33,546 bases of DNA from Hyphomicrobiales bacterium (GTDB taxonomy: Bacteria > Pseudomonadota > Alphaproteobacteria > Rhizobiales > Beijerinckiaceae). Of the stretch, positions 25,571 to 33,546 are shown piece after piece. Position 1 is the stretch's first letter. Each line of letters starts with the position of its first letter. The notes below the pieces were generated by a model, which had not been told where the DNA came from, did no database searches, and saw only the letters and a program-made list of their open reading frames with translations. A program made the position numbers and the translations under genes. The DNA is taken from NCBI GenBank assembly GCA_900470095.1, contig UBZM01000006.1:1-33546 (forward strand), in the 5' to 3' direction.

Positions 25571-26540
25571 CCCCTTGCTCTCCTGGCCGGCGCCGACGCG
25601 CAGCCGCAACCGCCCGCCGATCGAGCCGCGCTTCGCCGAAGGCACGGCCTGGATCGACGGCAGGATCGTGCCGGTGGCGGAAGCCACCCTGCCCCTGCTC
25701 GACTGGGGTTTCCTGCGCTCGGATGCCTGCCAGGAGACGATCTCGGCCTGGGACGGGCTGCTGTTTCGCCTCGACGACCATCTCGACCGGTTCTGGCGCT
25801 CGCTGGAGCGCCTGCGCATGACCTCGCCGCTGAGCCGCGCGGAGATCCACAAGGCGGTCCACGCCCTGATCGCGACCTCAGGCTTCGACAATGCCTATGT
25901 GCAGATCATCATGACGCGCGGCCGGCCGCCGATCGGCAGCCGCGACATCCGGCTCTGCACCCAGCGTTTCCAGGCCTTCTGCATCCCCTATGTCTGGATC
26001 GCGACGCCAGAGGTGCAGCAGCGCGGGCTGCATCTCCATGTCGGCAGCCGGCATCGCGTGCCGGCGAACTCCGTCGACCCGATGGTCAAGCACTATCACT
26101 GGCTCGATTTCGAGCTCGGCCTGCTCGAGGCCTTCGACCATGGCGCCGAGACCGTCGTGCTGACCGACGGCCAGGGCCATGTCCTGGAAGGCCCCGGCTT
26201 CAATATCTTCGTCCGCAGGGGCGAGACGCTGCTGACGCCGCGCGCCGGCATGCTCGACGGCATGACGCGGCGCACCGTGATGGAGCTCTGCGCCGATCTC
26301 GGCATCGCGGTCGAGGCGACCGATGTGCCGGTCGCAGAGCTGCTCGGGGCCGACGAGATCTTCCTGACGACGACCGCCGGCGGCGTGCTGCCGGTCACCT
26401 CGGTCGGCACCAGGGCCATCCGCAACGGACCGGGCCCGTTCACCGCCCGGATCCACGCCGCTTACTGGCAACGCCGCGCCGATGGCTGGCTCGGTGAACC
26501 CGTCGACTACGTCGTCCCCGCCCCTTCTGCCTCGGAGTAG
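25563..26540 (+). CDS. Class IV PLP aminotransferase (D-amino-acid/branched-chain type)
   Basis: 325 residues from a GTG that overlaps the end of the M81 gene by 8 bp. Fold-type IV features: FAEGTAWIDGRIVP opening, LLDWGFLRSDACQETI, the PLP-binding Lys176 (DPMVKHYHW), the Glu209 motif EGPGFNIFV and the phosphate-binding TTTAGGVLPV loop near residues 280-289. It transfers an amino group between an amino acid, L or D, and a 2-oxo acid. Position between peptidase and binding-protein genes suggests it handles the amino acid released from the imported substrate. Sequence alone does not settle D versus L. Confidence 0.9.
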   Translation: MTDPLLSWPAPTRSRNRPPIEPRFAEGTAWIDGRIVPVAEATLPLLDWGFLRSDACQETISAWDGLLFRLDDHLDRFWRSLERLRMTSPLSRAEIHKAVHALIATSGFDNAYVQIIMTRGRPPIGSRDIRLCTQRFQAFCIPYVWIATPEVQQRGLHLHVGSRHRVPANSVDPMVKHYHWLDFELGLLEAFDHGAETVVLTDGQGHVLEGPGFNIFVRRGETLLTPRAGMLDGMTRRTVMELCADLGIAVEATDVPVAELLGADEIFLTTTAGGVLPVTSVGTRAIRNGPGPFTARIHAAYWQRRADGWLGEPVDYVVPAPSASE

Positions 26541-26548
26541 GACCTGCC

Positions 26549-28132
26549 ATGTTCAACAGACGTCAGTTCATCGCCGCAGCCGGCGCCGCCACCCTCGCCC
26601 GCCCCGCCATCGCCCAGGGCACGGCGGCGCGCACGCTGAAATTCATCCCGGAAACCAACCTCGCCATCCTCGACCCGATCGTGACGACGGCGGCGGTCTC
26701 GACCACGCATGGCTATTGCGTGTTCGACAACCTCTTTGCCGTCGACGACCAGTTGCGGCCGCAGCCGCAGATGGCGGCGGGCGCCACGGTCTCCGATGAC
26801 GGCAAGACCTATGAGATCAGGCTGCGCGACGGCCTGACATTCCATGACGGCGAGCCGGTGCGGGCGCGCGACTGCGTCGCCAGCCTGAAGCGCTGGAGCA
26901 TGCGCGACAGCTTTGGCCAGGCGCTCGGCGCCGTCGTCGACGACTGGCAATCGGTCGACGACAAGACGATCCGCGTGCGGCTGAAGCGGCCCTTCCCGCA
27001 ATTCCTGCGCGCGCTCGGCAAGCCGCATTCCTCGGCCGCCTTCATCATGCCGGAGAGGATCGCGACCTCCGACCCGATGGCGCCCGTCAAGGAAATGGTG
27101 GGGTCGGGGCCGTTCCGCTTCGTCGCCAACGAGTTCGTGCCCGGCTCGCGCATGGTCTACGAGAAATTCGAGGGCTATGTGCCGCGTCAGGAGCCGGCCA
27201 ACTGGACGTCCGGCGGCAAGCGCGTGAATTTCGACCGCGTCGAGTGGCATGTCATCACCGACCCGGCGACGGCGGCCGGCGCCCTGCAGCGCGGCGAGGT
27301 CGACTGGTGGGAACGCCCCCTGCCCGACCTGATGTCGACGCTGACCGCGAACAAGGAGATCGCCACCAGCACGCTCGACCCTTACGGACTGATCCTCGGG
27401 ATGCGCTTCAACCATCTGCAGGCGCCGTTCAACAATCCGGCGCTGCGCCGGGCCATTCTCTCGGCCGTGACGCAGGACGACTACATGCAGACGGTGATGG
27501 CAGGCGATACGGGGAGTTTCCGCACCTGCCAGGCGATGTTCCCCTGCGGGTTGCCCGGCGTCAAGGAACTCGGCGCCGAGATCATGAGGCAGCCGCCCGA
27601 TCTGAAGGCGGCGAAGGCGGCGATCGCAGCCTCCGGCTACAAGGGCGAGAAGATCGTCATGCTGCACGCAGCCGATCATCCGCTCATCGCCCCGCTCGGC
27701 GACATCACCGCCGATCTGCTGAAGCGACTTGGCCTGAATGTCGACGTGCAGACGATGGACTGGGGCACCGTCGTCCAGCGGCGCACCTCGAAGGAGCCGG
27801 TGGAGCGCGGCGGCTGGAGCATTTTTCACACGAACTGGCCCGGTTCCTCCGTCACCAACCCGGCGGAAAACCTCTATATCCGCGGAGCCGGCGCGTCGGG
27901 CTGGTTCGGCTGGCATGACAGCCCGGAGATGGAGACGCTGACCGCGCAATGGCTGGCCAGCACCGACGAGGCCCAGGCGCAAAAGCTGCTGGACGATGTC
28001 CAGCGCAGCGCGCTCACCACCGTGCCCGTCGCGCCGCTCGGCCAGATCATCCCGAAGACCGCCTATCGCCGGAACCTGCAGGGCATCCTGACGGCCTCCT
28101 CCCCGCTGTTCTGGAACGTCCGCCGGGGCTGA
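26549..28132 (+). CDS. Peptide ABC transporter, periplasmic binding protein (SBP family 5)
   Basis: 527 residues. The signal peptide is twin-arginine-like (NRRQFIAAAG, cleavage near AIAQ|G, about residue 24), unusual but common in alphaproteobacterial SBPs. SBP_bac_5 blocks: LKFIPETNLAILDPI, ATVSDDGKTYEIRLRDGLTFHDGEPV (about 80-105), VGSGPFRFVANEFVPGSRMVYEKFEGY and GLILGMRFNHLQAPFNNPALRRA. It delivers substrate to the two permeases upstream. Last gene of the operon, with a strong terminator 20 bp after the stop. Its last 328 bases recur at 32971-33298. Confidence 0.92.
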   Translation: MFNRRQFIAAAGAATLARPAIAQGTAARTLKFIPETNLAILDPIVTTAAVSTTHGYCVFDNLFAVDDQLRPQPQMAAGATVSDDGKTYEIRLRDGLTFHDGEPVRARDCVASLKRWSMRDSFGQALGAVVDDWQSVDDKTIRVRLKRPFPQFLRALGKPHSSAAFIMPERIATSDPMAPVKEMVGSGPFRFVANEFVPGSRMVYEKFEGYVPRQEPANWTSGGKRVNFDRVEWHVITDPATAAGALQRGEVDWWERPLPDLMSTLTANKEIATSTLDPYGLILGMRFNHLQAPFNNPALRRAILSAVTQDDYMQTVMAGDTGSFRTCQAMFPCGLPGVKELGAEIMRQPPDLKAAKAAIAASGYKGEKIVMLHAADHPLIAPLGDITADLLKRLGLNVDVQTMDWGTVVQRRTSKEPVERGGWSIFHTNWPGSSVTNPAENLYIRGAGASGWFGWHDSPEMETLTAQWLASTDEAQAQKLLDDVQRSALTTVPVAPLGQIIPKTAYRRNLQGILTASSPLFWNVRRG

Positions 28133-28182
28133 CATCGGTCCGCAGCCACAGCAAACCCGCCGGAGCGATCCGGCGGGTTTTT
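27805..28182. repeat. Left direct repeat: binding-protein 3' end plus terminator
   Basis: This stretch recurs at 32971-33380 in the same orientation. Within the coding part (328 bases) I count 8 differences, all third-position and silent. The spacers between stop and terminator differ in length and sequence (about 19 versus 52 bases). The terminator stem-loop is identical, and weaker similarity continues beyond (28286-28302 against 33401-33417). The repeats bracket the STAND gene. Confidence 0.9.
28153..28182 (+). terminator. Rho-independent terminator of the peptide operon
   Basis: Perfect 12-bp stem AAACCCGCCGGA / TCCGGCGGGTTT with a GCGA tetraloop, followed by two more T to give a run of five. 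It ends the HisD-to-binding-protein operon. Confidence 0.9.
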
Positions 28183-28451
28183 ATGTCAGGGCCGCTTTGG
28201 CTCGGGCGCAGCTCTACAGGGGCAGTGGCGCTTCAAGGATTAGGCCGTCACGCCGCTACCGGGGCTGGGACGCGGAAAGGATGAACCTCGGCCTGGCCAG
28301 ACGCAGGCTGTCCGGCTAAGTCTGCTCAACGCGCAGTTTCGCCCCATTGCGACCGGCCAGTCTCGCCTATCACTACAGTAGCGCCACGAGGCAGAAGAGA
28401 CCGAATAGGACAGAAAGTGCTGCGATTACCAGAGTAGTTCGCCTTGCCGAA
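28183..28451. other. Junction between operon terminator and STAND gene
   Basis: About 270 bases. The first ~100 resemble, with gaps, the sequence after the second terminator copy at 33380. The rest is unique. No gene is supported. A short TAGTTCG-N6-CGAACTA hairpin (28435-28454) covers the stop codon of the STAND gene but has no T-run on the minus strand, so it is only a weak terminator candidate. Confidence 0.45.
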
Positions 28452-31400
28452 CTAGCTCGACGCTTCGTGTGGACTGTTCGCTCCATCGGCCGAAGATGCC
28501 AGCCGATCCAAGCGATCGGTGACGCTTTGAGGCACCTGGACGCGAACGGCTCCCAGAGATGTCCGCACGATTCTCGCCATGGAGGCGAGATCCCCGCGCG
28601 AAGATCCTATGGCCTCCCTTATTGGCGGAACGCTGATCGCCGGGTTACGGTAGAGGAAGAGTTGTTGCTCCACTGATCGGCTCCACGCCCTTGCGAGCCA
28701 ATTGGATGCCGGCTTCGTCAGGACTGGCCCGAAATCGGATCTGTCGATCGTCTCGATCAACCTCACCGACATGAATGCCAAGTCGACAGGATTCGTCTCA
28801 GCTCCCTCAAGAATGATCGATGCGACGTCGGCCGAGCCCCGGATCATCTGTGGGTCGGAGGGTGCGGGACCCAGCATCCTCGCTAGGCGATCGACGGCCG
28901 GATGGTCTGGCGGCATCGACGGCAAGAGAGCATCCGCCAACCCCACAAGGTCTTCCCGCCGACCCTCAAGGGCGGCAAGCAGGCCGAACGCAGCGATGGC
29001 GAGGGTCACTGGTTCGATCCAAGCAGCCGAAAAAACCTCGTGCAGCGGCAGCGGCGCGATGTCCTGCCGGCGTGGCGAGGTCAGATCGTCTGCGAGCATC
29101 TCGGCGTGGTGAGCGGCAACATACGCTCTCGTCGCGACGAAGCGCGGGAGGAGCCCGGCGAAACCCAGGGCATCGCCTTTCCATATTGCCGACGTCACCC
29201 TGGCCGTTGCGAGCGACGGCTCCTGGCCCGCTATCGGTGGCCCGGCGAGGCGATGGGCCATGTTCGCGTCAATCCCTGCGTCTACTCCCAAAGTCAGCTC
29301 CGCAATCGCGAGAAGGTACCAGGCGATGTCCAGCTCCCCGAGCGGCAAATCGGCGATGTCGGCCTGAGGCTCTGGATTACTCCCCATGCCAGCAATGACT
29401 GCGGCGGGGCCATCGCCGACGCGGACGTCCATCTTTGTCGCCTCGCCGAAGATCCAAAGCACCACGTGGCGAGTGAGCCGATGTACGTACGCAGCCCTAA
29501 GTCCGCTGCCGGCATCCAGACCGCGCAATCGCATGAGGCTCTCGGCCATGAGCTCCAGGGCAACCTTGGTCTCGCCGGCGAACCATCGAGCCACCGCCGT
29601 GTCGACGATCAGGCCCACAGCCATTGGGACCAATTCCGGGTTCGCCGCGTCCGCGGCCCCCCGGGCATCGTCGAACCACCGGGCGGCTTGCCCCCAATCC
29701 CCGAGCTCGCCGGCGCTGATCGCCGCTTCGCGTAAAAGGAACGCGCGCTCGACGGGGCCTTCCCGATCGATCGCATTTAAGACAGTTTCGAGAATCGGCA
29801 GGGCGGCCGCATAGTCCTTGCGCCGCCACAGGATCTTGGCACGGGCGCGGGCGAGGATCGCATCGGGGCCGAACTCGGTCACTGCGTCGTCGAGAACCTT
29901 GAGCGCGCTATCGGGGTCCTCCCCGTATTCGTCGACCATGACGCATTTTGAGACGACGCAACGCAAGGCGAGCTCGCGCTCGCCCCAGCCGAGCGCTATC
30001 CGGGCCAGCCGGTCGAATCCTTCCGCATTGGCTTGCCATTCGTCCTCGCGCGGCCCGGGCGGCGAAGCCCAAGCCTGATTGACGAGAAGAGATAGGCCGC
30101 CCGGAAGCGTTCGGGCCGCATCCAATACGGTTGTCCGTCGCGCCTCCGACAACGCTCCGAGCTGATCGAAAAGCTCCGAGAGATTCGAGATCGATCGCAG
30201 CGCCCACGTCTGAATCCCGAGCAGCACGCCGAGGAGGGTAAGGCCCTCGGGACCGTGGTGGAGCATTTCTTCCATCGCATCCCGCCAAGCTGGGATTTTT
30301 GCGCAAAGCTCGTCGAACATGACGACGAACTCGATCCAACGGTTCGGGAACAGCGCTGCCGTGCGACGCTCTATCAGGATCTTGAATAGCGCGATCCCGA
30401 GGAATTTGTCGGTTGCTGGCTCGCCGGCCTCTCGGAGGAGAGCCTCGATGCAAGCCTTCAAATCGGGGTCACGCCCCTTGCGAGTAAGCAGGCCGAACTG
30501 GGCGAGGCGCAGCATCTGGGAGACTGCTACATTGTCCGGGAAAATTGGCTCGCCCGTGCGAGCGAACCTTAGGCTGATAGAGTTCTCGGCAAGCATAAGC
30601 GCGGTTTCGTCGCTGGCTGAAACGATCGACCGAGCGATCCCGTAGAGCGCATCCACCCTCTTGGCATGCAATGCGTGTAGGAATAGGAGATCGAAGGAAT
30701 CGGCCGGCAGAGTACGGTCGTCGAGGAGTGCGGACACGACTGCCTGGTGCACCCTCAACTGCTCGTCTGCCGCGAGCGTCCGCCGCCCGGCGTCGCTTAC
30801 CAGGGGAGAGACCCGGTAGCCATCCTCTCCGAGACGGTCGATCCAAGGACCGACCAAGCCTTCCAATGCTTCGCCGGGCCGAGATATCCTGGGTTCGACA
30901 TCGCCGATCGAGATCATCAGCCGCCTCTGCGCTCTCCCGACGAGAAGGCTGGCGCGGTATAGGAGGGAGCGAGCTTCATCAGGTACTGCCGCCAGCAGCC
31001 GACGACGAGCGGCTGTCATTTCCCTGTCGACGAAGGGGTCCGACGTGTCCGCCAGCAACTTCTCGCCGAGGACGGCAACGGGCCACCCCCTGGCGGCGAA
31101 GCCCTTGATCACGGCTTGCGTCAGTTGGGGATGTCCAAGCGAGCCCATCAATCGGACGGCGAACGTCCACACGCTCGGATCCCCACCCGCACGCCTGATC
31201 AGTTCCGCGATCTCCTCATCATCGAACGGCGGGATCTGTTGGATCGCGGCAGGCTCGGCTCCAAGCACCTCGATCGCAGATGCGGTGGGTTCCCGATGGG
31301 TGGTGAGAACCAATCTCGTGCCGCTCCTCCGAGCATGCGTCGCGAGCCGACCCAGGAGGCGTTCGAGCGACTTGTCCTCCCAGGCGTCTAGATCCTCCAG

Positions 31401-32516
31401 AATAACGCCGCCGCCTCGATGTCGCGCGACCTCTCCCAGAAGCTGACCGACGCGCTCCACGACGACCCGAACATCAGTCTCCCCCAGGTCAAGGACTGAC
31501 CAACGACCCTGGGCTTGCAACGCCGCATGCCCGGCGAGAATGGATTTCCCGTATCCGGTGCCTGCTTGGAGGACGGCGACGTAGAAGCCCTCCAACGCCT
31601 TCTGGATCGCTTCCAGCAAGCCCCGGCGTACCAAGGCACCATCCGGGCGCGGCAGGTCTTCCAGTGGAAATAGCCAGGCCGCGGAACGGTCGAGTGCCAC
31701 CGAAATGCCTGGGGTCATCCCTACGCTTTGAACCAATCGGCGCAGCCCAGCGATGGAGACGGAAACCTCCGTAGCCGCCCTCAGCTTCGCGATGAGATCG
31801 CTCGCCGTCAATTTGCGCGGCGATTGAGAGACCGCGACGTCGAGGACTCCATGAAGGAGGGCGGGCAAGGCACGATCGACGTCCCCGGCATCGACACGGG
31901 CAGGGCCGTGAACCAACGTGTCTTCTAGCGTTGCGCGGAGTTCGTCGATGCCTGGATGGCCACAGTCCCATTCGATCCGGGAGACGAGCTCATCGACCAA
32001 CTGCGTGTCTGTGCGTGCCTTGACGAACGATATCGTGGCTTGATTAAGCGGTAGCCGTAGCAACCGTTCCTTCAGCGGCGCGACGGAAGCCTTACCGACG
32101 GCGGCGTCTCGCCAGTAAATCAGGCCTGCGACTCCCTCGACCCTGTCTTCGACGGCGCGCTCCGCGCCAATGGGCGAGGTGCTCAGGTATCGCAAGAAAA
32201 CTTTGCGGTCAGGATTGAGGCGCGTCAGCTCCACGAGCGCCTCGATGGCCTGTCGCGCTCCCTCCGAATTCAAGGTCACGGATCCTGAGCCGGCCGTGTC
32301 CTTCGCTTGGACCGCCCTCAACGCATCTCGTGCAGTGGTGGCGTAGTCCTCGGCGACCTCTAGGTACAGGTCTTCGTCGGGTCGAAGCTCCAGCCACGCC
32401 AACGCACTTGCGTAGAGCTGAAAGACGTAGCCCCGCAACGCATCGACAGCTTGGCGCTTTGCATCGCCTCGCGGTTCGCCACCGAGCCGAGGCCCGATCT
32501 GGAAAGTGTCGGACAT
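28452..32516 (-). CDS. Avs-like STAND NTPase with N-terminal Cap4/DUF4297-type nuclease
   Basis: 1354 residues; ATG with AAGGGG 4 bp upstream. Residues 20-180 look like the Cap4/DUF4297 (PD-D/ExK-type) dsDNA nuclease domain: ALRGYVFQLYASALAWL (26-42), then LYLEVAEDY with Glu53 and Asp57, then AVQAKDT with Gln70 and Lys72. The central STAND NTPase has Walker A GTGYGKS (319-325), Walker B VILEDLD (371-377), a sensor-like LVLTTHRE (403-409) and an FDDEEIAELI block (431-440). From about 600 to the C-terminus it is helical with TPR-like pairs (for example AALPILETVLNAIDREGPVE and LGDWGQAARWFDDARGAAD), as in sensor regions of antiviral STAND proteins. By analogy with Avs2/Avs3 it would sense a phage protein, oligomerise and cut DNA. 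Codon use is visibly less GC-rich than the neighbours. Family assignment is by eye; no partner gene is present. Confidence 0.72.
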   Translation of the reverse strand: MSDTFQIGPRLGGEPRGDAKRQAVDALRGYVFQLYASALAWLELRPDEDLYLEVAEDYATTARDALRAVQAKDTAGSGSVTLNSEGARQAIEALVELTRLNPDRKVFLRYLSTSPIGAERAVEDRVEGVAGLIYWRDAAVGKASVAPLKERLLRLPLNQATISFVKARTDTQLVDELVSRIEWDCGHPGIDELRATLEDTLVHGPARVDAGDVDRALPALLHGVLDVAVSQSPRKLTASDLIAKLRAATEVSVSIAGLRRLVQSVGMTPGISVALDRSAAWLFPLEDLPRPDGALVRRGLLEAIQKALEGFYVAVLQAGTGYGKSILAGHAALQAQGRWSVLDLGETDVRVVVERVGQLLGEVARHRGGGVILEDLDAWEDKSLERLLGRLATHARRSGTRLVLTTHREPTASAIEVLGAEPAAIQQIPPFDDEEIAELIRRAGGDPSVWTFAVRLMGSLGHPQLTQAVIKGFAARGWPVAVLGEKLLADTSDPFVDREMTAARRRLLAAVPDEARSLLYRASLLVGRAQRRLMISIGDVEPRISRPGEALEGLVGPWIDRLGEDGYRVSPLVSDAGRRTLAADEQLRVHQAVVSALLDDRTLPADSFDLLFLHALHAKRVDALYGIARSIVSASDETALMLAENSISLRFARTGEPIFPDNVAVSQMLRLAQFGLLTRKGRDPDLKACIEALLREAGEPATDKFLGIALFKILIERRTAALFPNRWIEFVVMFDELCAKIPAWRDAMEEMLHHGPEGLTLLGVLLGIQTWALRSISNLSELFDQLGALSEARRTTVLDAARTLPGGLSLLVNQAWASPPGPREDEWQANAEGFDRLARIALGWGERELALRCVVSKCVMVDEYGEDPDSALKVLDDAVTEFGPDAILARARAKILWRRKDYAAALPILETVLNAIDREGPVERAFLLREAAISAGELGDWGQAARWFDDARGAADAANPELVPMAVGLIVDTAVARWFAGETKVALELMAESLMRLRGLDAGSGLRAAYVHRLTRHVVLWIFGEATKMDVRVGDGPAAVIAGMGSNPEPQADIADLPLGELDIAWYLLAIAELTLGVDAGIDANMAHRLAGPPIAGQEPSLATARVTSAIWKGDALGFAGLLPRFVATRAYVAAHHAEMLADDLTSPRRQDIAPLPLHEVFSAAWIEPVTLAIAAFGLLAALEGRREDLVGLADALLPSMPPDHPAVDRLARMLGPAPSDPQMIRGSADVASIILEGAETNPVDLAFMSVRLIETIDRSDFGPVLTKPASNWLARAWSRSVEQQLFLYRNPAISVPPIREAIGSSRGDLASMARIVRTSLGAVRVQVPQSVTDRLDRLASSADGANSPHEASS

Positions 32517-32970
32517 CCATCCCCTTACTGCCGCCGAACCGTCCGAGGCGCATCAGTTAAATTATTCGCGAAAGAGGGGCCAAGCGATAGGCCGCAATCT
32601 CGAATCACAGCTTTCGTCCTGAGCCTCATTGGAGCGGATCGCGCCCAGCTCCGAGGTGGCCAAGTATTGCGCATTGTCTAGGAATGCTTGCTTTGCCGCT
32701 ACGCGCCGATGCCAGCAAGTGGCGCAACTCGGGCTGGCCGACGTTGTTTGGGGAATGTCAACTCCCCGCCCCTCTCGGTCGTTGTGCTCGCATGGCAGCG
32801 GCCCCGCGACCTCGCGCCATTCAGACCGATTCCATTTCGAGTTCACGCGCGAGGAGCCCTGGAGCAACTGGCCTGACCTTCGAGCCGAAAGCTCGTCGGC
32901 GGCAACAACCCAGGGGAGAGGCAATCAGTCAGGCCCGACCAGAATTCCGGTTGGGGAACAACACCGGCCT
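32517..32970. other. Upstream region of the STAND gene, no supported gene
   Basis: About 450 bases. Open frames on both strands lack recognisable domains, good ribosome sites or compatible codon use. It must hold the STAND promoter; AT-rich sequence at 32558-32570 (TTAAATTATTCGC on the plus strand) is a plausible -10 region about 45-50 bp upstream of the start, at low confidence. The right end joins abruptly to the binding-protein fragment at 32971. Confidence 0.45.
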
Positions 32971-33298
32971 GCGCGGCGGCTGGAGCATTTTTCACACGAA
33001 CTGGCCCGGTTCCTCCGTCACCAACCCGGCGGAGAACCTCTATATCCGCGGGGCCGGCGCGTCCGGCTGGTTCGGCTGGCATGACAGCCCGGAGATGGAG
33101 ACGCTGACGGCGCAATGGCTGGCCAGCACCGACGAGGCGCAGGCGCAAAAGCTGCTGGACGATGTCCAGCGCAGCGCGCTCACCACCGTGCCCGTCGCGC
33201 CGCTCGGCCAGATCATTCCCAAAACCGCCTATCGCCGGAACCTGCAGGGCATCCTGACGGCCTCCTCCCCGCTGTTCTGGAACGTCCGCCGGGGCTGA
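32971..33298 (+). pseudogene. 3' fragment of a second peptide-binding-protein gene
   Basis: Encodes the last 108 residues of the binding protein at 26549 (from RGGWSIFHTNW to FWNVRRG and stop) with an identical amino-acid sequence. The upstream part is missing and replaced by unrelated sequence in which the frame happens to stay open. Eight silent differences from the intact copy show separate evolution under constraint before truncation. It lacks a signal peptide and most of the fold, so it is not functional as a binding protein. Confidence 0.88.
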
Positions 33299-33350
33299 GG
33301 CCCTGCCCTGTCGATTGTGGACGGGCAGCATCGCCCGGTGCCTTGCAAGC

Positions 33351-33379
33351 AAACCCGCCGGAGCGATCCGGCGGGTTTT
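33351..33379 (+). terminator. Second copy of the operon terminator
   Basis: Same 12-bp stem and GCGA loop as at 28153, followed by TTTT in total and then G, so slightly weaker. It lies 52 bases after the fragment stop rather than 20. The intervening bases contain an extra CTGCCC...GGGCAG hairpin not present in the first copy. Confidence 0.85.
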
Positions 33380-33546
33380 GACGTCAGGACCGAGAGTGAG
33401 CATCGGCTTGGCCAGACCCGGCCGTGGGCCATCGGCCGCAAGCGAAGAGTCCGGCTGGATCTGTCCGAGACCCGGGTTCGACTCGTCAGAGACATGTGGA
33501 GATTGGTATCTGTCGACCGAAGTTGGCCGATTGCGTTGAAGAAGTC

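Larger units (their letters stand above)
32971..33380. repeat. Right direct repeat: binding-protein 3' end plus terminator
   Basis: Partner of 27805-28182; see that entry for the comparison. The left edge is sharp at 32971 (GCGCGGCGG onward). The distance between the two copies is 5166 bases. Confidence 0.9.

Noticed and set aside
26507..28135. 542-residue minus-strand frame opposite the peptide-binding protein
   Set aside because: Mirror image of a well-recognised SBP family 5 gene; no domain of its own.
28435..28454. Hairpin over the STAND stop codon as a terminator
   Set aside because: Only 7 bp and no T-run on the minus strand.
32562..32924. 120-residue minus-strand frame upstream of the STAND gene, considered as a partner or antitoxin
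   Set aside because: No recognisable domain, no ribosome site, and composition unlike a folded protein.
28183..32970. Classic integrative element with integrase and att site at a tRNA
   Set aside because: No integrase, transposase or tRNA is present; the flanks are long imperfect repeats, not short att cores or target-site duplications.
32684..33298. 204-residue plus-strand frame fused to the binding-protein fragment
   Set aside because: The first ~95 residues are unrelated, low-complexity and without a ribosome site; the frame is open by chance upstream of the truncated gene.

Overview
The window is high-GC DNA from what looks like an alphaproteobacterium of the order Hyphomicrobiales (Bosea-like). 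That placement is an inference from the gene families (many ABC importers, LysR regulators, M81 metallopeptidase with a class IV aminotransferase, LtrA, large type V autotransporters) and from codon use rich in G/C third positions. No rRNA, tRNA, CRISPR array, transposase or integrase was recognised.

Layout. (1) 2-2506: 3' part of an autotransporter, cut by the window edge. (2) 3006-7056: a LysR regulator divergent from an HD-domain hydrolase gene, followed by a polar amino-acid ABC importer (binding protein, permease, ATPase). (3) 7143-10539, minus strand: an Asp/Glu/hydantoin-racemase-like protein that lacks both family cysteines, overlapped by an MFS carrier gene, with an RpiR/SIS regulator upstream. 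(4) 10763-14193, minus strand: a compact run of small membrane protein, LtrA, DUF924 protein and membrane diguanylate cyclase. (5) 14303-16401: a short-chain dehydrogenase divergent from its probable LysR regulator, with a degenerate inverted copy of the dehydrogenase 3' end on the other side. (6) 16596-19466: a complete autotransporter with about six repeat modules. (7) 19869-28132: an HTH regulator divergent from a six-gene operon of HisD-like dehydrogenase, two dipeptide-type permeases, M81 (MlrC-like) metallopeptidase, class IV aminotransferase and a peptide-binding protein. This reads as uptake and catabolism of a modified peptide or amino-acid derivative. No ATPase is encoded in it. (8) 28183-32970: an inserted segment with one 1354-residue protein, which I read as an Avs-like STAND NTPase with an N-terminal Cap4/DUF4297-type nuclease, a likely anti-phage protein. 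(9) 32971-33546: a second copy of the 3' end of the binding-protein gene with its terminator.

The most interesting part is regions 7-9. The STAND gene sits between two direct copies of the binding-protein 3' end plus terminator. The two copies differ at 8 positions in 328 bases, all synonymous, so the displaced copy diverged while still under selection. A similar scar occurs at 10695-10752, a short fossil of the 3' end of the HTH regulator at 19869. In two places, therefore, a duplicated gene 3' end borders accessory DNA. Three perfect or near-perfect dyads between divergent regulator/target pairs (3934-3948, 15169-15191, 20704-20751) are good operator candidates.
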